Part shown: positions 17,184-25,766 of the stretch, one piece after another
Layout of the letters: each line of letters begins with the position of its first letter
Numbering within the stretch: the first letter of the stretch is position 1
Assembly: GCA_045106175.1 (NCBI GenBank)
Contig: JBGCEF010000023.1
Location: 1-31,594 of the forward strand
Length of the DNA stretch: 31,594 nucleotides
Direction: 5' to 3'
From: TMED27 sp045106175
Lineage (GTDB): Bacteria; Pseudomonadota; Alphaproteobacteria; Micavibrionales; Micavibrionaceae
The notes under the pieces: generated by a model
What the model was told of the DNA's origin: nothing
Databases searched by the model: none
What the model saw: only the letters and a program-made list of their open reading frames with translations
Translations under genes and position numbers: made by a program

Positions 17184-19016
17184 ATGGAAAAAGCGCAAAA
17201 ACAACTGCCCAACACCAATCAAAACGACCAACAAGAAGAAATCCGTATGCTCGACCCCGTCGCTTTCTCTCAAGCAATGGCGGCCGCCTATGAACGCGCA
17301 CAGCCCGTCATTGAAGAATTTATTGAAAAACAATCAGCCGAAGGCAACACCATTAACTTTGACCCGCTCAATGTGGGTGAGAGCTATTCTGAATTTCTTG
17401 AAAGTTTTTGGAACAACCCCGAAAAGTTCTGGGAACTTCAGATCGAATATTGGCAAAAGGGTGTAGAACTATGGCAGGAAAGCGCTTTTAAGTTTATGGG
17501 CGAAGATGCAAAAACCATCATCGAACCCGAAAAAGGCGATCGCCGCTTTAAATCAAACGAATGGCAAGAAAGCGCTTTATTCGATTTCATTAAACAATCC
17601 TACCTCCTCACATGTGAATGGATGGATAAAACCGTGCGCTGCGCCGATGATCTGGATGAACAAAAACGTGAAAAACTCGCTTTTTCCACTCAACTTTTTG
17701 CAAATGCATTGTCACCAACCAACTTTGCAATGACAAATCCTGACGTCATCAAAGAAACCATGAAAACCGGTGGTGAAAATCTTATTCGCGGTTTCGAAAA
17801 CCTCATAGAAGATTTAGAACGCGGGCTAGAAGGCGGACAAAATGCCCTAAAAATCAGCACAACCGACTATAACGCTTTTAAACTCGGCGAGAATCTAGCA
17901 ACCACCAAAGGCAGTGTCGTTTTTGAAAACGACCTCATTCAGCTCATCCAATATGAACCTTTAACAAAAAACGTCGCAAAACGCCCGCTTCTTATTATTC
18001 CGCCTTGGATCAATAAATACTACATCCTCGATTTACGCGAAGATAACTCATTCATGAAATGGGCTGTCGAACAAGGACACACCGTTTTTGTAATCTCTTG
18101 GGTAAATCCAGACAAAAAGCTCGCGCAAAAACGCTTCGAAGATTACATGAAAGAAGGCATCATCGCATCACTCGATCACATACAATCATCGACAGGCGAA
18201 AAAGATTGCAACGCGATTGGTTATTGTTTGGGAGGCACACTATTAACAATCACACTCGCCTATCTAACCTCAAAAAAGCAAGCCAACCGTATCGCATCAG
18301 CAACCTTTTTAACAACACTGACAGATTTCGAAAAAGCAGGCGATCTCAAACTCTTTATGGATGATGAGCAATTACAACTCATGGATCGCCAAATGGCCGA
18401 AACCGGTGTCCTCCATGCAAGCCACCTGCAACAAACATTCAGCCTACTTCGCGCCAATGATCTTATTTGGTCATTCGTCATCAACAATTACCTTTTAGGC
18501 AAAGAACCATTTCCCTTTGACCTCCTGTATTGGAATGATGACTCCACCAACATGCCAGCCGCAATGCATAGCTTTTATTTACGAAAGCTCTACCGTGACA
18601 ATTTATTGATAAAGCCAAACGGCATATCCATGAATAGCACCCCCATTGATATCTCAAGAATTAAAACCCCCGCTTATTTCTTGTCTGCGCGTGAAGACCA
18701 CATCGCCCCATGGCGCGCAACCTACCAAGGCACACAGCTACTATGTGGCCCCAAAACTTTTACGCTTGCCGCATCCGGTCACATTGCTGGCGTAATAAAC
18801 CCTCCCACTAAAAAGAAATACTGTTATTGGACTAACTCCGAAACACCTGCAAATACTGACGACTGGCTAAACAATGCAAAAGAAAATGAAGGCTCATGGT
18901 GGCCAAACTGGCAAAAATGGGTCGAAGACTATAGCAACGGTCAAATAAAACCTCGCAAAATTACAAAAGAAATAGAACCATCACCTGGAAGTTTTGTTCA
19001 CAAAAAGACTGCCTAA
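17184..19016 (+). CDS. phaC: class I polyhydroxyalkanoate synthase
   Basis: PhaC polymerises hydroxyacyl-CoA into the carbon-storage polyester PHA at the granule surface. The 610-residue length fits the class I enzyme, which works without PhaE or PhaR. The N-terminal PhaC domain covers about 70-240. The alpha/beta-hydrolase part has the lipase-like box GYCLGG with catalytic Cys348, catalytic Asp505 in AREDHIAPW, and His533 in SGHIAGVINPP. Typical signatures such as PPWINKYYILDL (273-284) and the Trp-rich C-terminus (SWWPNWQKW) are present. The ATG is preceded by an AGAGAAAAAG purine stretch. No phaA, phaB, phasin or depolymerase gene is nearby, so monomer supply must come from elsewhere in the genome. 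Confidence 0.95.
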   Translation: MEKAQKQLPNTNQNDQQEEIRMLDPVAFSQAMAAAYERAQPVIEEFIEKQSAEGNTINFDPLNVGESYSEFLESFWNNPEKFWELQIEYWQKGVELWQESAFKFMGEDAKTIIEPEKGDRRFKSNEWQESALFDFIKQSYLLTCEWMDKTVRCADDLDEQKREKLAFSTQLFANALSPTNFAMTNPDVIKETMKTGGENLIRGFENLIEDLERGLEGGQNALKISTTDYNAFKLGENLATTKGSVVFENDLIQLIQYEPLTKNVAKRPLLIIPPWINKYYILDLREDNSFMKWAVEQGHTVFVISWVNPDKKLAQKRFEDYMKEGIIASLDHIQSSTGEKDCNAIGYCLGGTLLTITLAYLTSKKQANRIASATFLTTLTDFEKAGDLKLFMDDEQLQLMDRQMAETGVLHASHLQQTFSLLRANDLIWSFVINNYLLGKEPFPFDLLYWNDDSTNMPAAMHSFYLRKLYRDNLLIKPNGISMNSTPIDISRIKTPAYFLSAREDHIAPWRATYQGTQLLCGPKTFTLAASGHIAGVINPPTKKKYCYWTNSETPANTDDWLNNAKENEGSWWPNWQKWVEDYSNGQIKPRKITKEIEPSPGSFVHKKTA

Positions 19017-19044
19017 TATGATCAATTTCTGATAAAATAATTTT

Positions 19045-20577
19045 ATGAGATTATTATTTTTATTCGTATTAGCCCTTACCTTTACGTCCCCAGTTTTAGC
19101 CAACAACACATATGTTGAAAACGTTGCTATGCGGATTCATAACGATCTAAAAGGGGATCTTTTCGAAAAAGTTGAAAAACAACTCGCAACTTACATCAAA
19201 GACGGGACAACATCTCGTCATGGCACAGATATTATCATTGAATTATTTGACGAAATCATTCTAATAATTAACAAAGACGAAAGCCACAAAGACTGGGACA
19301 GAATTGAAGATAGATGGGCCAAAGAATTCCCAAAAAGTTTTTTAAATCAATACTTTGACACTCTTCTTAAATACTCTACTGCAAACCATTACACACATCC
19401 AGATCGCGTTGATAGTATATTACAGAGCCAAAGACGTCGATACAAAGACACAATGGCAACCACCTACAACCGCTTTTTACGCTTAACAGAAAAATTTCCA
19501 GACGAATGGCGTATACATGCGCATTTGACCGCCAATTTCAAAAAATACAAACTTTCACGTGAAGAAGTAAAAGAGCATTTCTTAGCCACACAAAGCATCG
19601 AAAAAGGAGAAGTAAATAGCCTTACAGGCTACATAATGAGCTTGTCGCCTTTTGAACTAGGACGTGATGAAAGAATAATCTCCCAGGGAATTGCAAACAT
19701 CTTACGAAAATACCCCGACAGAAATTTATCGAAACCCGAATATATAGACGAACGCACAAAACAAGAAATCGAAGATGAGATTTTTGAATTATCGATCGGC
19801 CAGATATTATTAACAGCACGGCAATATATAGAAAAATCTGACAAACAATCAGCAATCCTGATCGCTGTTCCAAAAGCCTATAATCGTATTTTCGCAGATA
19901 TCCAAAGGCACTATAAGAACCGTCCTGAAAAAATAAAAAAACACCCTTTGTCACTAGAACGCAAAGCCGTTTGGAACGAAATTGAAGACCATTATTCCAG
20001 TGTCATAAAAAAATACCCTAATAGCGGTCGCTACCTAACCGATTATCTAAAATTGTCACTTCAAAAGAACGACATGAAAAAGATCGACGCACTCATCAAA
20101 ATATTATTGAACAATGATCCCAATTATAAACCCGCCGAAATAGCACCAATTAAGTGTGAATATTTTGGTAATAATATTAATGACAACAAAGACGAAAAAG
20201 CCCTATCAAACCTCTACAAGAACTGTAAAACAGCTTCAAGGTTTACACCAAACGAAAGCATACTCTACAGAACAGCGTGGGCAGCAAGGCAGCTAGATTT
20301 ATATAAGGAATCAAATAGCTTCCTAGAACGCATTTTAGACATCTCACCAAACGATCCTTTATACCTCACTGACATGTGTTGGAATTTTAAAGACCTTGAG
20401 AATTATAAAAAGGCTCTGGATTTATGTGACAGGGCCATCACCCAAGATCGCACGCACGCACGCGCATGGCTGGGACGTTCCCATGTCTATTATTATGGCT
20501 TTAATAATCTTGAAAAATCCCAAAAAGACGCAAAAGTATACAAAACCTTACTTAATCAACAGCAAGCTCAACAATAA
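19045..20577 (+). CDS. secreted TPR-containing protein, unknown function
   Basis: This 510-residue protein has a signal peptide (residues 1-19, cleavage after VLA), so it should act in the periplasm or outside the cell. The mature part is helical and highly charged throughout. The last 110 residues (about 400-505) carry two to three TPR-like units, recognisable from AWAARQLDLYKESNSFLERIL and the following YKKALDLCDRAI and ARAWLGRSHVYY. The N-terminal part (about 30-200) may hold a domain of the DUF4034 kind, a guess by eye. TPR repeats bind partner proteins. It starts 28 bp after phaC and may be co-transcribed; a link to storage granules is unlikely because the protein is exported. A bidirectional terminator follows. 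Confidence 0.8.
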   Translation: MRLLFLFVLALTFTSPVLANNTYVENVAMRIHNDLKGDLFEKVEKQLATYIKDGTTSRHGTDIIIELFDEIILIINKDESHKDWDRIEDRWAKEFPKSFLNQYFDTLLKYSTANHYTHPDRVDSILQSQRRRYKDTMATTYNRFLRLTEKFPDEWRIHAHLTANFKKYKLSREEVKEHFLATQSIEKGEVNSLTGYIMSLSPFELGRDERIISQGIANILRKYPDRNLSKPEYIDERTKQEIEDEIFELSIGQILLTARQYIEKSDKQSAILIAVPKAYNRIFADIQRHYKNRPEKIKKHPLSLERKAVWNEIEDHYSSVIKKYPNSGRYLTDYLKLSLQKNDMKKIDALIKILLNNDPNYKPAEIAPIKCEYFGNNINDNKDEKALSNLYKNCKTASRFTPNESILYRTAWAARQLDLYKESNSFLERILDISPNDPLYLTDMCWNFKDLENYKKALDLCDRAITQDRTHARAWLGRSHVYYYGFNNLEKSQKDAKVYKTLLNQQQAQQ

Positions 20578-20597
20578 GTTCACGGATATATCCAATA

Positions 20598-20626
20598 AAA
20601 AAGCGCCCAAAATATAGGCGCTTTTT
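20598..20626. terminator. bidirectional rho-independent terminator
   Basis: A perfect 10-bp stem (AAAAAGCGCC paired with GGCGCTTTTT) encloses a 9-base loop. The A-run on one side and T-run on the other make it work in both directions, between the convergent TPR gene and rpsI. Confidence 0.88.
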
Positions 20627-20651
20627 CAAATTCTTTGTCAGTAGTAAAACC

Positions 20652-21176
20652 TTAACGCTTCGCCCACTGCTTGGTTCTACGCGCTTTGTGCTTACCAACC
20701 TTCTTACGCTCAACAATACGTGCATCACGTGTCAACATACCCGCAGTTTTCAAAGCAGGACGCAATGTTGGATCAAAGTTTTCTAAAGCACGCGATATAC
20801 CATGGCGAACCGCACCAGCTTGACCGGACAATCCACCACCTTTAACAGTGCAAATCACATCATAATGACCAACCGCATCCACAATTAAGAATGGCTGGTT
20901 CAAAATAAGCTGCTGTGTCTTACGTGCGAAATATGTCGACTGATCACGACCATTTACAGTCACTTTACCAGTTCCTTTTTTCACCCAAACACGGGCAACA
21001 GCATCTTTACGACGACCTGTACCATATGAACGCCCAAGTTTATCAATCTTCGGCTCACGCTTAACCGGAGCATTTTCCGCATCATCAACAGCATCCGCCG
21101 CAACCGCGTCAGTACCCTCTACAACATCTTTAAGGTCTTTTAAATCTTTGACCGCTTCTTCTTTAGACATCTTCAT
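20652..21176 (-). CDS. rpsI: 30S ribosomal protein S9
   Basis: S9 is part of the small-subunit head, and its C-terminal tail reaches the P-site tRNA. The conserved body (about residues 48-174) has SYGTGRRKDAVARVW, the GGGLSGQAGAVRHGISRAL region and TRDARIVERKKVGKHKARR. The tail ends in QWAKR, keeping the final Lys-Arg although many bacteria have SKR. The first 45 residues are an acidic extension, as seen in alphaproteobacterial S9. An AGGA 4 bases upstream supports the first ATG, with a second ATG two codons later also possible. It follows rplM by 6 bp in the usual rplM-rpsI order. Confidence 0.96.
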   Translation of the reverse strand: MKMSKEEAVKDLKDLKDVVEGTDAVAADAVDDAENAPVKREPKIDKLGRSYGTGRRKDAVARVWVKKGTGKVTVNGRDQSTYFARKTQQLILNQPFLIVDAVGHYDVICTVKGGGLSGQAGAVRHGISRALENFDPTLRPALKTAGMLTRDARIVERKKVGKHKARRTKQWAKR

Positions 21177-21182
21177 TTATTC

Positions 21183-21644
21183 CTATCTCTTATTCTTTGC
21201 ATTCATAGAAGCAACATCAAGCATCTCTGGCTTTTGCGCTTCATGACCGTGCTCTGTTCCTGCGTAAACGCGCAAGTTTTTGAAAACCTTATAACCTAAA
21301 GGCCCTTTTGGAAGCATACGTTCAACAGCTTTCTCAACAACGCGTTCAGGATGCTTACCCTCAAGGATCTGCCCCTTAGAACGCTGCTTGATCCCACCAG
21401 GATAACCAGTATGCCAATAAAAGATATCACCATCGCGCTTGTTACCAGTAAGGCGAACCTTTTCGGCATTAATCACAATCACATTATCACCGTCATCAAC
21501 ATGCGGCGTAAAGCTAGGTTTATGTTTACCGCGAAGACGAAGGGCAATTATGCTTGCAAGACGACCAAGAACAACATCTTGAGCATCAACAATAATCCAC
21601 TTTTTCTCGACTTCGGCAGGCTTAGTAGAAGTAGTTCCTGACAT
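21183..21644 (-). CDS. rplM: 50S ribosomal protein L13
   Basis: L13 is an early-assembling large-subunit protein. The 153-residue sequence has the family marks KKWIIVDAQDVVLGRLAS (about 14-31), LRGKHKPSFTPHVDDGDNVIVINA, TGYPGG and the MLPKGPLGYKVFKNLRVYAG segment. AAGGA about 9 bases before the ATG gives a good ribosome-binding site, and a consensus-like promoter lies 34 bp further upstream. In many bacteria this operon is held in check by L13 binding its own leader; whether that holds here cannot be seen. Confidence 0.97.
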   Translation of the reverse strand: MSGTTSTKPAEVEKKWIIVDAQDVVLGRLASIIALRLRGKHKPSFTPHVDDGDNVIVINAEKVRLTGNKRDGDIFYWHTGYPGGIKQRSKGQILEGKHPERVVEKAVERMLPKGPLGYKVFKNLRVYAGTEHGHEAQKPEMLDVASMNAKNKR

Positions 21645-21677
21645 AGTTTTATTCCTTATTCTTAAACTCGTGCGCGT

Positions 21678-21706
21678 TTTATGCCCTTTTCATACAACAG
21701 TGTCAA
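21678..21706 (-). promoter_or_regulatory. sigma-70 promoter of rplM-rpsI
   Basis: On the minus strand a perfect TTGACA -35 (21701-21706) is followed after 17 bp by CATAAA (21678-21683), which matches four of six -10 bases. The leader to the rplM ATG is short, as expected for a ribosomal protein operon. Confidence 0.65.
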
Positions 21707-21866
21707 TAAAAACAAGCAAAAACAGCAAGATAAAATTAGGGTACCTAAATACCTTAACTTTACTCAAGCACTTTTACAAAAGCATAAATATTCATAATAT
21801 CTACAACAGAACAGACAGCTTACGCATCATTTGACACCAATATGGAAAAACTTTTAATATAAAAAT

Positions 21867-22178
21867 ATGAAACTAATACAACTTTTAATAGTCATTATAA
21901 TTTCAGTACTTGTTGCAAATGAAGAATTAAAAGAAACTTCTAAAGAACAACAACTAATAACAGCATCAAAAACATTAAGTGAAGAATTTTACTGGTTAAC
22001 TGAAGAAGAAGACAGATGGCTTTGTAATTACAAAAACTCTTACAAAGGCAAACCACCATCCTCTATACAATTACCGAGCGGTAAAACAATAAACTACAAA
22101 TGGGCACCTCTTCAAAGCGGTCCATATAAAGGCAGCTTAGCCGCAGAGCCAGTAAAGCCCATAAAAATCATCAAATAA
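21867..22178 (+). CDS. small AT-rich ORF, possible exported or membrane-anchored protein
   Basis: The 103-residue product begins with a hydrophobic stretch (residues 3-17, rich in Ile, Leu and Val) that could be a membrane anchor or signal peptide, though no clean cleavage site is visible. The rest is charged, with one Cys (in DRWLCNYKN) and a Pro/Gly-rich C-terminal half. There is no Shine-Dalgarno before the ATG, and the base composition is much more AT-rich than the ribosomal protein and dusB genes on either side. No family is recognised. It could be a young or fast-changing gene, or a chance frame; the protein-like C-terminal half favours a real gene. Confidence 0.5.
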   Translation: MKLIQLLIVIIISVLVANEELKETSKEQQLITASKTLSEEFYWLTEEEDRWLCNYKNSYKGKPPSSIQLPSGKTINYKWAPLQSGPYKGSLAAEPVKPIKIIK

Positions 22179-22228
22179 AAGATAAGCCTATATAGCTTTA
22201 AGACATCTCTCCAGTATTAGAAGAATAT

Positions 22229-23221
22229 TTAAGCTGCAATCAAACCTTCACCCAAAAAGAAATCATCGATAGCAGCTTTGACTAAATTCGGATCACTTTC
22301 AGTATTCACACGACGACGAAATTCATTCGCATGTCGCATGCCATCAACATACCAAGCCAAATGCTTTCGAGCCAATCCAACGCCGCGACGCTCACCATAA
22401 AACCCTAAAATATCCTCGTAATGACGCTTTACTAACCTATGAAGATCTTCAACAGATGGCGCAAGAGGAACCCCATCGCCGCGCATATATGCCGCTACAT
22501 CACGCAGCATCCATGGCTTGCCCTGACATGCGCGCCCAATCATAACACCATCCGCACCAGATATCTTCATGGCCTGCTTCGCATCCTCAGGGCTCAAAAT
22601 ATCACCATTCACAATGAGAGGAATATCTAAGGCATCTTTCACCCCTCCTACAGCCTCCCAATCCGCTTCACCCTTATACATTTGTTGACGCGTTCGCCCA
22701 TGCACAGTTACCATTTGTATCCCGACATCTTGCGCTTTACGACACAGCGAAGCCGCATTCAAATTCTGCCAATCCCAACCAAGGCGCGTCTTCATCGTCA
22801 CCGGTACATTAACCGCATCAACAACCGCCTTCATAATATCAACGGCCAAATCCTCATCGCGCATCAACGCTGACCCCGCGAGCTTATTGACGATTTTCTT
22901 AACTGGGCATCCGAAATTGATATCAATAATTGCCGCACCACGATCCACATTGATCTGCGCGGCTTCCGCCATCACATCAGGATCACAGCCCGCAAGCTGC
23001 ACCGCCACAACACCATGCGCTGCGTAATTTTCTTCCATCTTTTTAGATTCGGCCTTCGATTGCCGCGCTTCAACAATAACTGCGCGCGATGCAATCATCT
23101 CTGAAAAAACAAGCCCTGCACCATATTCAGAAACAATGCGCCGAAATGGCAGATCAGATATACCCGACATAGGAGCCAAGAACACAGGATCATCAATATC
23201 AATAGAACCAATGGAAAACAT
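22229..23221 (-). CDS. dusB: tRNA-dihydrouridine synthase, DusB type
   Basis: Dus enzymes use FMN and NADPH to reduce uridines in the tRNA D-loop to dihydrouridine. The 330-residue protein shows a TIM-barrel start with FLAPMSGISD (14-23), FGCP with catalytic Cys105, the FMN-contacting MKTRLGW (143-149), VHGRTR (173-178), VNGDI (204-208) and GADGVMIGRACQGKPW, then a helical C-terminal domain. The LAGSALMRD segment and overall length fit DusB (the former NifR3 group). In many alphaproteobacteria this gene leads the ntrBC nitrogen-regulation operon; here it is followed by convergent DNA and no ntr genes. Confidence 0.93.
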   Translation of the reverse strand: MFSIGSIDIDDPVFLAPMSGISDLPFRRIVSEYGAGLVFSEMIASRAVIVEARQSKAESKKMEENYAAHGVVAVQLAGCDPDVMAEAAQINVDRGAAIIDINFGCPVKKIVNKLAGSALMRDEDLAVDIMKAVVDAVNVPVTMKTRLGWDWQNLNAASLCRKAQDVGIQMVTVHGRTRQQMYKGEADWEAVGGVKDALDIPLIVNGDILSPEDAKQAMKISGADGVMIGRACQGKPWMLRDVAAYMRGDGVPLAPSVEDLHRLVKRHYEDILGFYGERRGVGLARKHLAWYVDGMRHANEFRRRVNTESDPNLVKAAIDDFFLGEGLIAA

Positions 23222-23226
23222 AGGAA

Positions 23227-23538
23227 TTAAAATCTAGGGGTAGCAGGACCCAAATGTGGTATCGAAATAGCCGCTGTTCCAGCTAATAAACCACCACGAC
23301 CAATTCTCTGACGACAAGTATCATCGGTTGGCGGGCATCCTGCTGCTCTATTTAATGCTCCTATCAAAGTTGATCAAGCTTTTTGCTGCTGCTCTGGTGT
23401 TTGCGCAACAGGCGGAACTACACTGTGATTATAATCGCCAGATTTGGCACAACCCAATAGAAACATTAAACCAAACCCAGCAGCACTTAATGCAAACTTG
23501 CCTCGATGCTCTCTAAATTTATCACCAACTAAAGACAT
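23227..23538 (-). pseudogene. small lipoprotein frame interrupted by an in-frame TGA
   Basis: From the ATG at 23538 the frame encodes a lipoprotein signal: KFREHRGKF, a hydrophobic core, then LLGC with Cys30. After 54 residues it meets TGA at 23374-23376 and then stays open in the same frame for 48 more codons to a TAA at 23227. The second part looks protein-like, with GCPPTDDTC (two Cys) and a Gly/Ala-rich stretch ending ATPRF. Three readings are possible: a complete 54-residue lipoprotein followed by chance open frame; a 102-residue lipoprotein gene broken by one nonsense change (for example TGG to TGA); or readthrough of TGA. Other genes here end in TGA (gshB), so a changed genetic code is excluded. 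No strong Shine-Dalgarno is present. It lies between tRNA-Pro and dusB. Confidence 0.5.
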
Positions 23539-23639
23539 AATATATCACTTTTCACACCTGTGAATAACAGACCACACCTTAAAAAGTCAAGAAAATGGAA
23601 AAACACTAACTACACAGGGACAAAATAAAAATGAAAGTA

Positions 23640-23716
23640 TGGTCGGAACGGCGGGATTTGAACCCACGACCCCTCGCCCCCCAGGCGAGTGCGCTACCAG
23701 ACTACGCCACGTTCCG
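23640..23716 (-). tRNA. tRNA-Pro, anticodon GGG
   Basis: The minus strand folds into a full cloverleaf. The acceptor stem pairs CGGAACG with CGTTCCG, the D arm has GGTAGCGCA, and the anticodon stem CTCGC/GCGAG holds the 7-base loop CTGGGGG with GGG at positions 34-36. The T arm contains GTTCAAATC. The discriminator is A and the CCA end is encoded (23640-23642). Confidence 0.95.
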
Positions 23717-23724
23717 ATCCGTGA

Positions 23725-23753
23725 TTACTACCTTTAAGAATAAAGGAATGCAA
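23725..23753 (-). promoter_or_regulatory. possible promoter of tRNA-Pro
   Basis: TTGCAT (23748-23753) and TAGTAA (23725-23730) are 17 bp apart on the minus strand and end 8 bp before the mature tRNA 5' end. The -10 match is poor (three of six), and the tRNA could also be read through from merR upstream. Confidence 0.3.
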
Positions 23754-23756
23754 ACA

Positions 23757-24347
23757 CTATTCAGAAATAACGGCACGCCTTAACGACTTCAGCTCATCAA
23801 GTGTTGTTTCTAACAAGGAACGCTGTTTATCAGTCAAAGCAGACGCATGAACCTGCGCATCATCTTGAGCAGGCTCTTTAGGCTCAAGATCTACGCGGTT
23901 CGCTGGCTTTGCTAAACCTGCTTCAACAACAGCTTTCTTGCCTTGTTCCTTCAAAAGCTTTTGCACACCTTTGATGGTATATCCTTCGGTATACAAAAGA
24001 TGATGGATACGTTGCAACAACGCCAAATCTTCTGGACGATAATAACGACGACCGCCACCGCGCTTAAGCGGACGGATTTGACTAAACTTTGTTTCCCAAA
24101 ACCTTAAAACATGCTGTTGCACATCCAAAATTTCGGCAACCTCACTGATAGTACGAAACGCCCCTTCAGATTTACGCGAACGACGTGATGAACTGCGCGC
24201 ACTTCTAACTTGTTGAGACACATCTTTGCCCGTAAGCGGTCCCTTTATCTCTGTTTCATTGGCAACACTAGGCTGTCCTTCAACATGATTATTCTCACGA
24301 TCCCAACTAACCTGTCCTGTCACTGTTTGTGGTTTTTGCTGATCCAT
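23757..24347 (-). CDS. MerR-family transcriptional regulator
   Basis: This 196-residue protein has a MerR-type winged helix-turn-helix in the middle (about residues 63-132): FRTISEVAEILDVQQHVLRFWE, then the GGGRRYYRPEDLALL wing and YTIKGVQKLL. About 60 residues rich in Gln, Ser and Arg precede it, and an acidic linker with a short C-terminal helix follows. There is no Cys-rich metal site of classical MerR. Many alphaproteobacteria carry this regulator directly after ihfA; its targets are poorly known. Its ATG starts 2 bp after the ihfA stop with a purine-rich site inside the ihfA end, so the two are translated from one mRNA. Confidence 0.9.
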   Translation of the reverse strand: MDQQKPQTVTGQVSWDRENNHVEGQPSVANETEIKGPLTGKDVSQQVRSARSSSRRSRKSEGAFRTISEVAEILDVQQHVLRFWETKFSQIRPLKRGGGRRYYRPEDLALLQRIHHLLYTEGYTIKGVQKLLKEQGKKAVVEAGLAKPANRVDLEPKEPAQDDAQVHASALTDKQRSLLETTLDELKSLRRAVISE

Positions 24348-24349
24348 AT

Positions 24350-24646
24350 TTACTCGCCTTTGTTGATACGATCTTTAAGAACGTGTGATGCTTTAAAAAC
24401 TAGAACTTTGCGCGGAGAAATCAGCACTTCAACACCTGTCTTCGGGTTACGCCCAATGCGCTCGCCCTTTTCACGAATTGAAAAGCTACCAAAAGATGAA
24501 ATTTTCACATTCTCACCAGTCACCAACGTGTCTGCAATTTCATCCAACACAGCCTCAACCAAATCGGATGATTCATTTCGAGATAAACCAACCTCTTCAT
24601 AAACTGCCTCTGCAAGGTCTGCACGCGTAATTGTACGGTTTTCCAT
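24350..24646 (-). CDS. ihfA: integration host factor subunit alpha
   Basis: IhfA pairs with IhfB to form a DNA-bending protein used in transcription control, replication and recombination. The frame has ATG codons at 24652 and 24646. The second is chosen because AGGAG sits 7 bases before it but only 1 base before the first. The 98-residue product has the family marks TRADLAEAVYEEVGLSR, VKISSFGSF and the DNA-intercalating beta-arm with RIGRNPKTG (the Pro kinks the DNA), ending VLKDRIN. A well-formed promoter lies about 30 bp upstream. It follows plsX-fabH in the usual order, separated by 128 bp with its own promoter. Confidence 0.94.
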   Translation of the reverse strand: MENRTITRADLAEAVYEEVGLSRNESSDLVEAVLDEIADTLVTGENVKISSFGSFSIREKGERIGRNPKTGVEVLISPRKVLVFKASHVLKDRINKGE

Positions 24647-24675
24647 GTCCATACTCCTATATTTTGAATAAAGAA

Positions 24676-24704
24676 ATAGTACGATGCAACAAACCTATCG
24701 TCAA
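24676..24704 (-). promoter_or_regulatory. sigma-70 promoter of ihfA-merR
   Basis: On the minus strand TTGACG (24699-24704) and TACTAT (24676-24681) are exactly 17 bp apart; each matches five of six consensus bases. The pair lies 30 bp before the ihfA start chosen here, leaving room for a short leader with AGGAG. Confidence 0.65.
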
Positions 24705-24774
24705 CAAAAACGAAACGCTTACCCCCAAAAAATGATTCATCTTCAAAGCACTAGACGATTTTCTTGAAAAGAAA

Positions 24775-25740
24775 TCAGAAACGAAGCAAGGCAGAACCCC
24801 ACGTAAGGCCTCCACCCATTCCCTCTAATAAAACAAGCTGCCCTGCTTGAATGCGCCCATCCACAATCGCCTCATGAAAGGCAAGTGGAATAGAAGCCGC
24901 AGACGTATTCCCATGATGATCAACCGTCACAACAACTTTGTCCGGATCTAAATCCAATTTCTTAGCCGTAGCCTCAATAATACGGATATTCGCCTGATGC
25001 GGAACCAACCAATCAATATCCTGCGCACTAACATCATTCGCAAGTAACGCCTCATTAACCGCATCTGCCATATAGGTCACAGCATATTTGAACACTTCGC
25101 GTCCATGCATAATAATGTGTCCCGCGCTGCCCGTTGATGAGGGCCCGCCGTCTGTGTAAAGCAGGTCACGATGCTTACCATTCGCATAAAGATGCGTTGA
25201 TAAGATACCTCGATCACCGTCATTATCTTGAGCATCTAGAATCACTGCCCCCGCGCCATCGGCAAACAAGACACATGTCGTGCGATCTTCCCAATCAACA
25301 ATCGAGGACATCTTTTCCGCACCAACAACCAAAAGCCGCTTTGCCTGCCCTGCAGTTATAAAATTATTCGCCGTAGCAAGCGCATACACAAACCCCGTAC
25401 ATACCGCTTGCACATCAAACGCCAACCCCACAGGCAAATCCAAAGCAGCCTGCACCTTTACTGCAACTGATGGAAAGGTCTGATCCGGCGTCGTTGTCGC
25501 AACAATAACACCATCTATCGTAGACGGATCAACCCCGCCCCGCTCCATTGCGTCTCTCGCCGCCGCAATCGCCAAATCTGCTGTTGTTTCATCATCCGCC
25601 GCAATATGACGAGAATCGATACCGCTTCTCTGCTTAATCCACTCATCAGACGTATCAACGATCTTTTCAAGATCAGCATTAGTCATGATCTTTTCGGGCA
25701 AGTAAGCCCCAGTAGACAAAATAACAGATCGAATGGACAT
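24775..25740 (-). CDS. fabH: beta-ketoacyl-ACP synthase III
   Basis: FabH starts fatty-acid synthesis by condensing acetyl-CoA with malonyl-ACP. The 321-residue thiolase-fold protein has the full catalytic triad: Cys114 in QAVCTGF, His248 in VPHQAN and Asn278 in HHGNTSAAS. The C-terminal GGGLTWGSALLRF is typical. It lies 26 bp downstream of plsX, linking phospholipid and fatty-acid synthesis in one transcript, as in many bacteria. The Shine-Dalgarno is weak, but the start matches the family N-terminus (ILSTGAYLPE). Confidence 0.96.
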   Translation of the reverse strand: MSIRSVILSTGAYLPEKIMTNADLEKIVDTSDEWIKQRSGIDSRHIAADDETTADLAIAAARDAMERGGVDPSTIDGVIVATTTPDQTFPSVAVKVQAALDLPVGLAFDVQAVCTGFVYALATANNFITAGQAKRLLVVGAEKMSSIVDWEDRTTCVLFADGAGAVILDAQDNDGDRGILSTHLYANGKHRDLLYTDGGPSSTGSAGHIIMHGREVFKYAVTYMADAVNEALLANDVSAQDIDWLVPHQANIRIIEATAKKLDLDPDKVVVTVDHHGNTSAASIPLAFHEAIVDGRIQAGQLVLLEGMGGGLTWGSALLRF

Positions 25741-25766
25741 AAATTTACGCTTATCTATTTGTGAAA

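Noticed and set aside
23374..23376. TGA read as selenocysteine or Trp
   Set aside because: gshB ends in TGA, so a changed code is ruled out; no selenocysteine insertion hairpin is evident and the context is not that of a selenoprotein.
23731..23746. CCTTTA/TAAAGG hairpin after merR as a terminator
   Set aside because: The stem is 6 bp and AT-rich, and no T-run follows on either strand.
24653..24774. IHF self-binding site in the ihfA promoter region
   Set aside because: No stretch fits the IHF core consensus on either strand.
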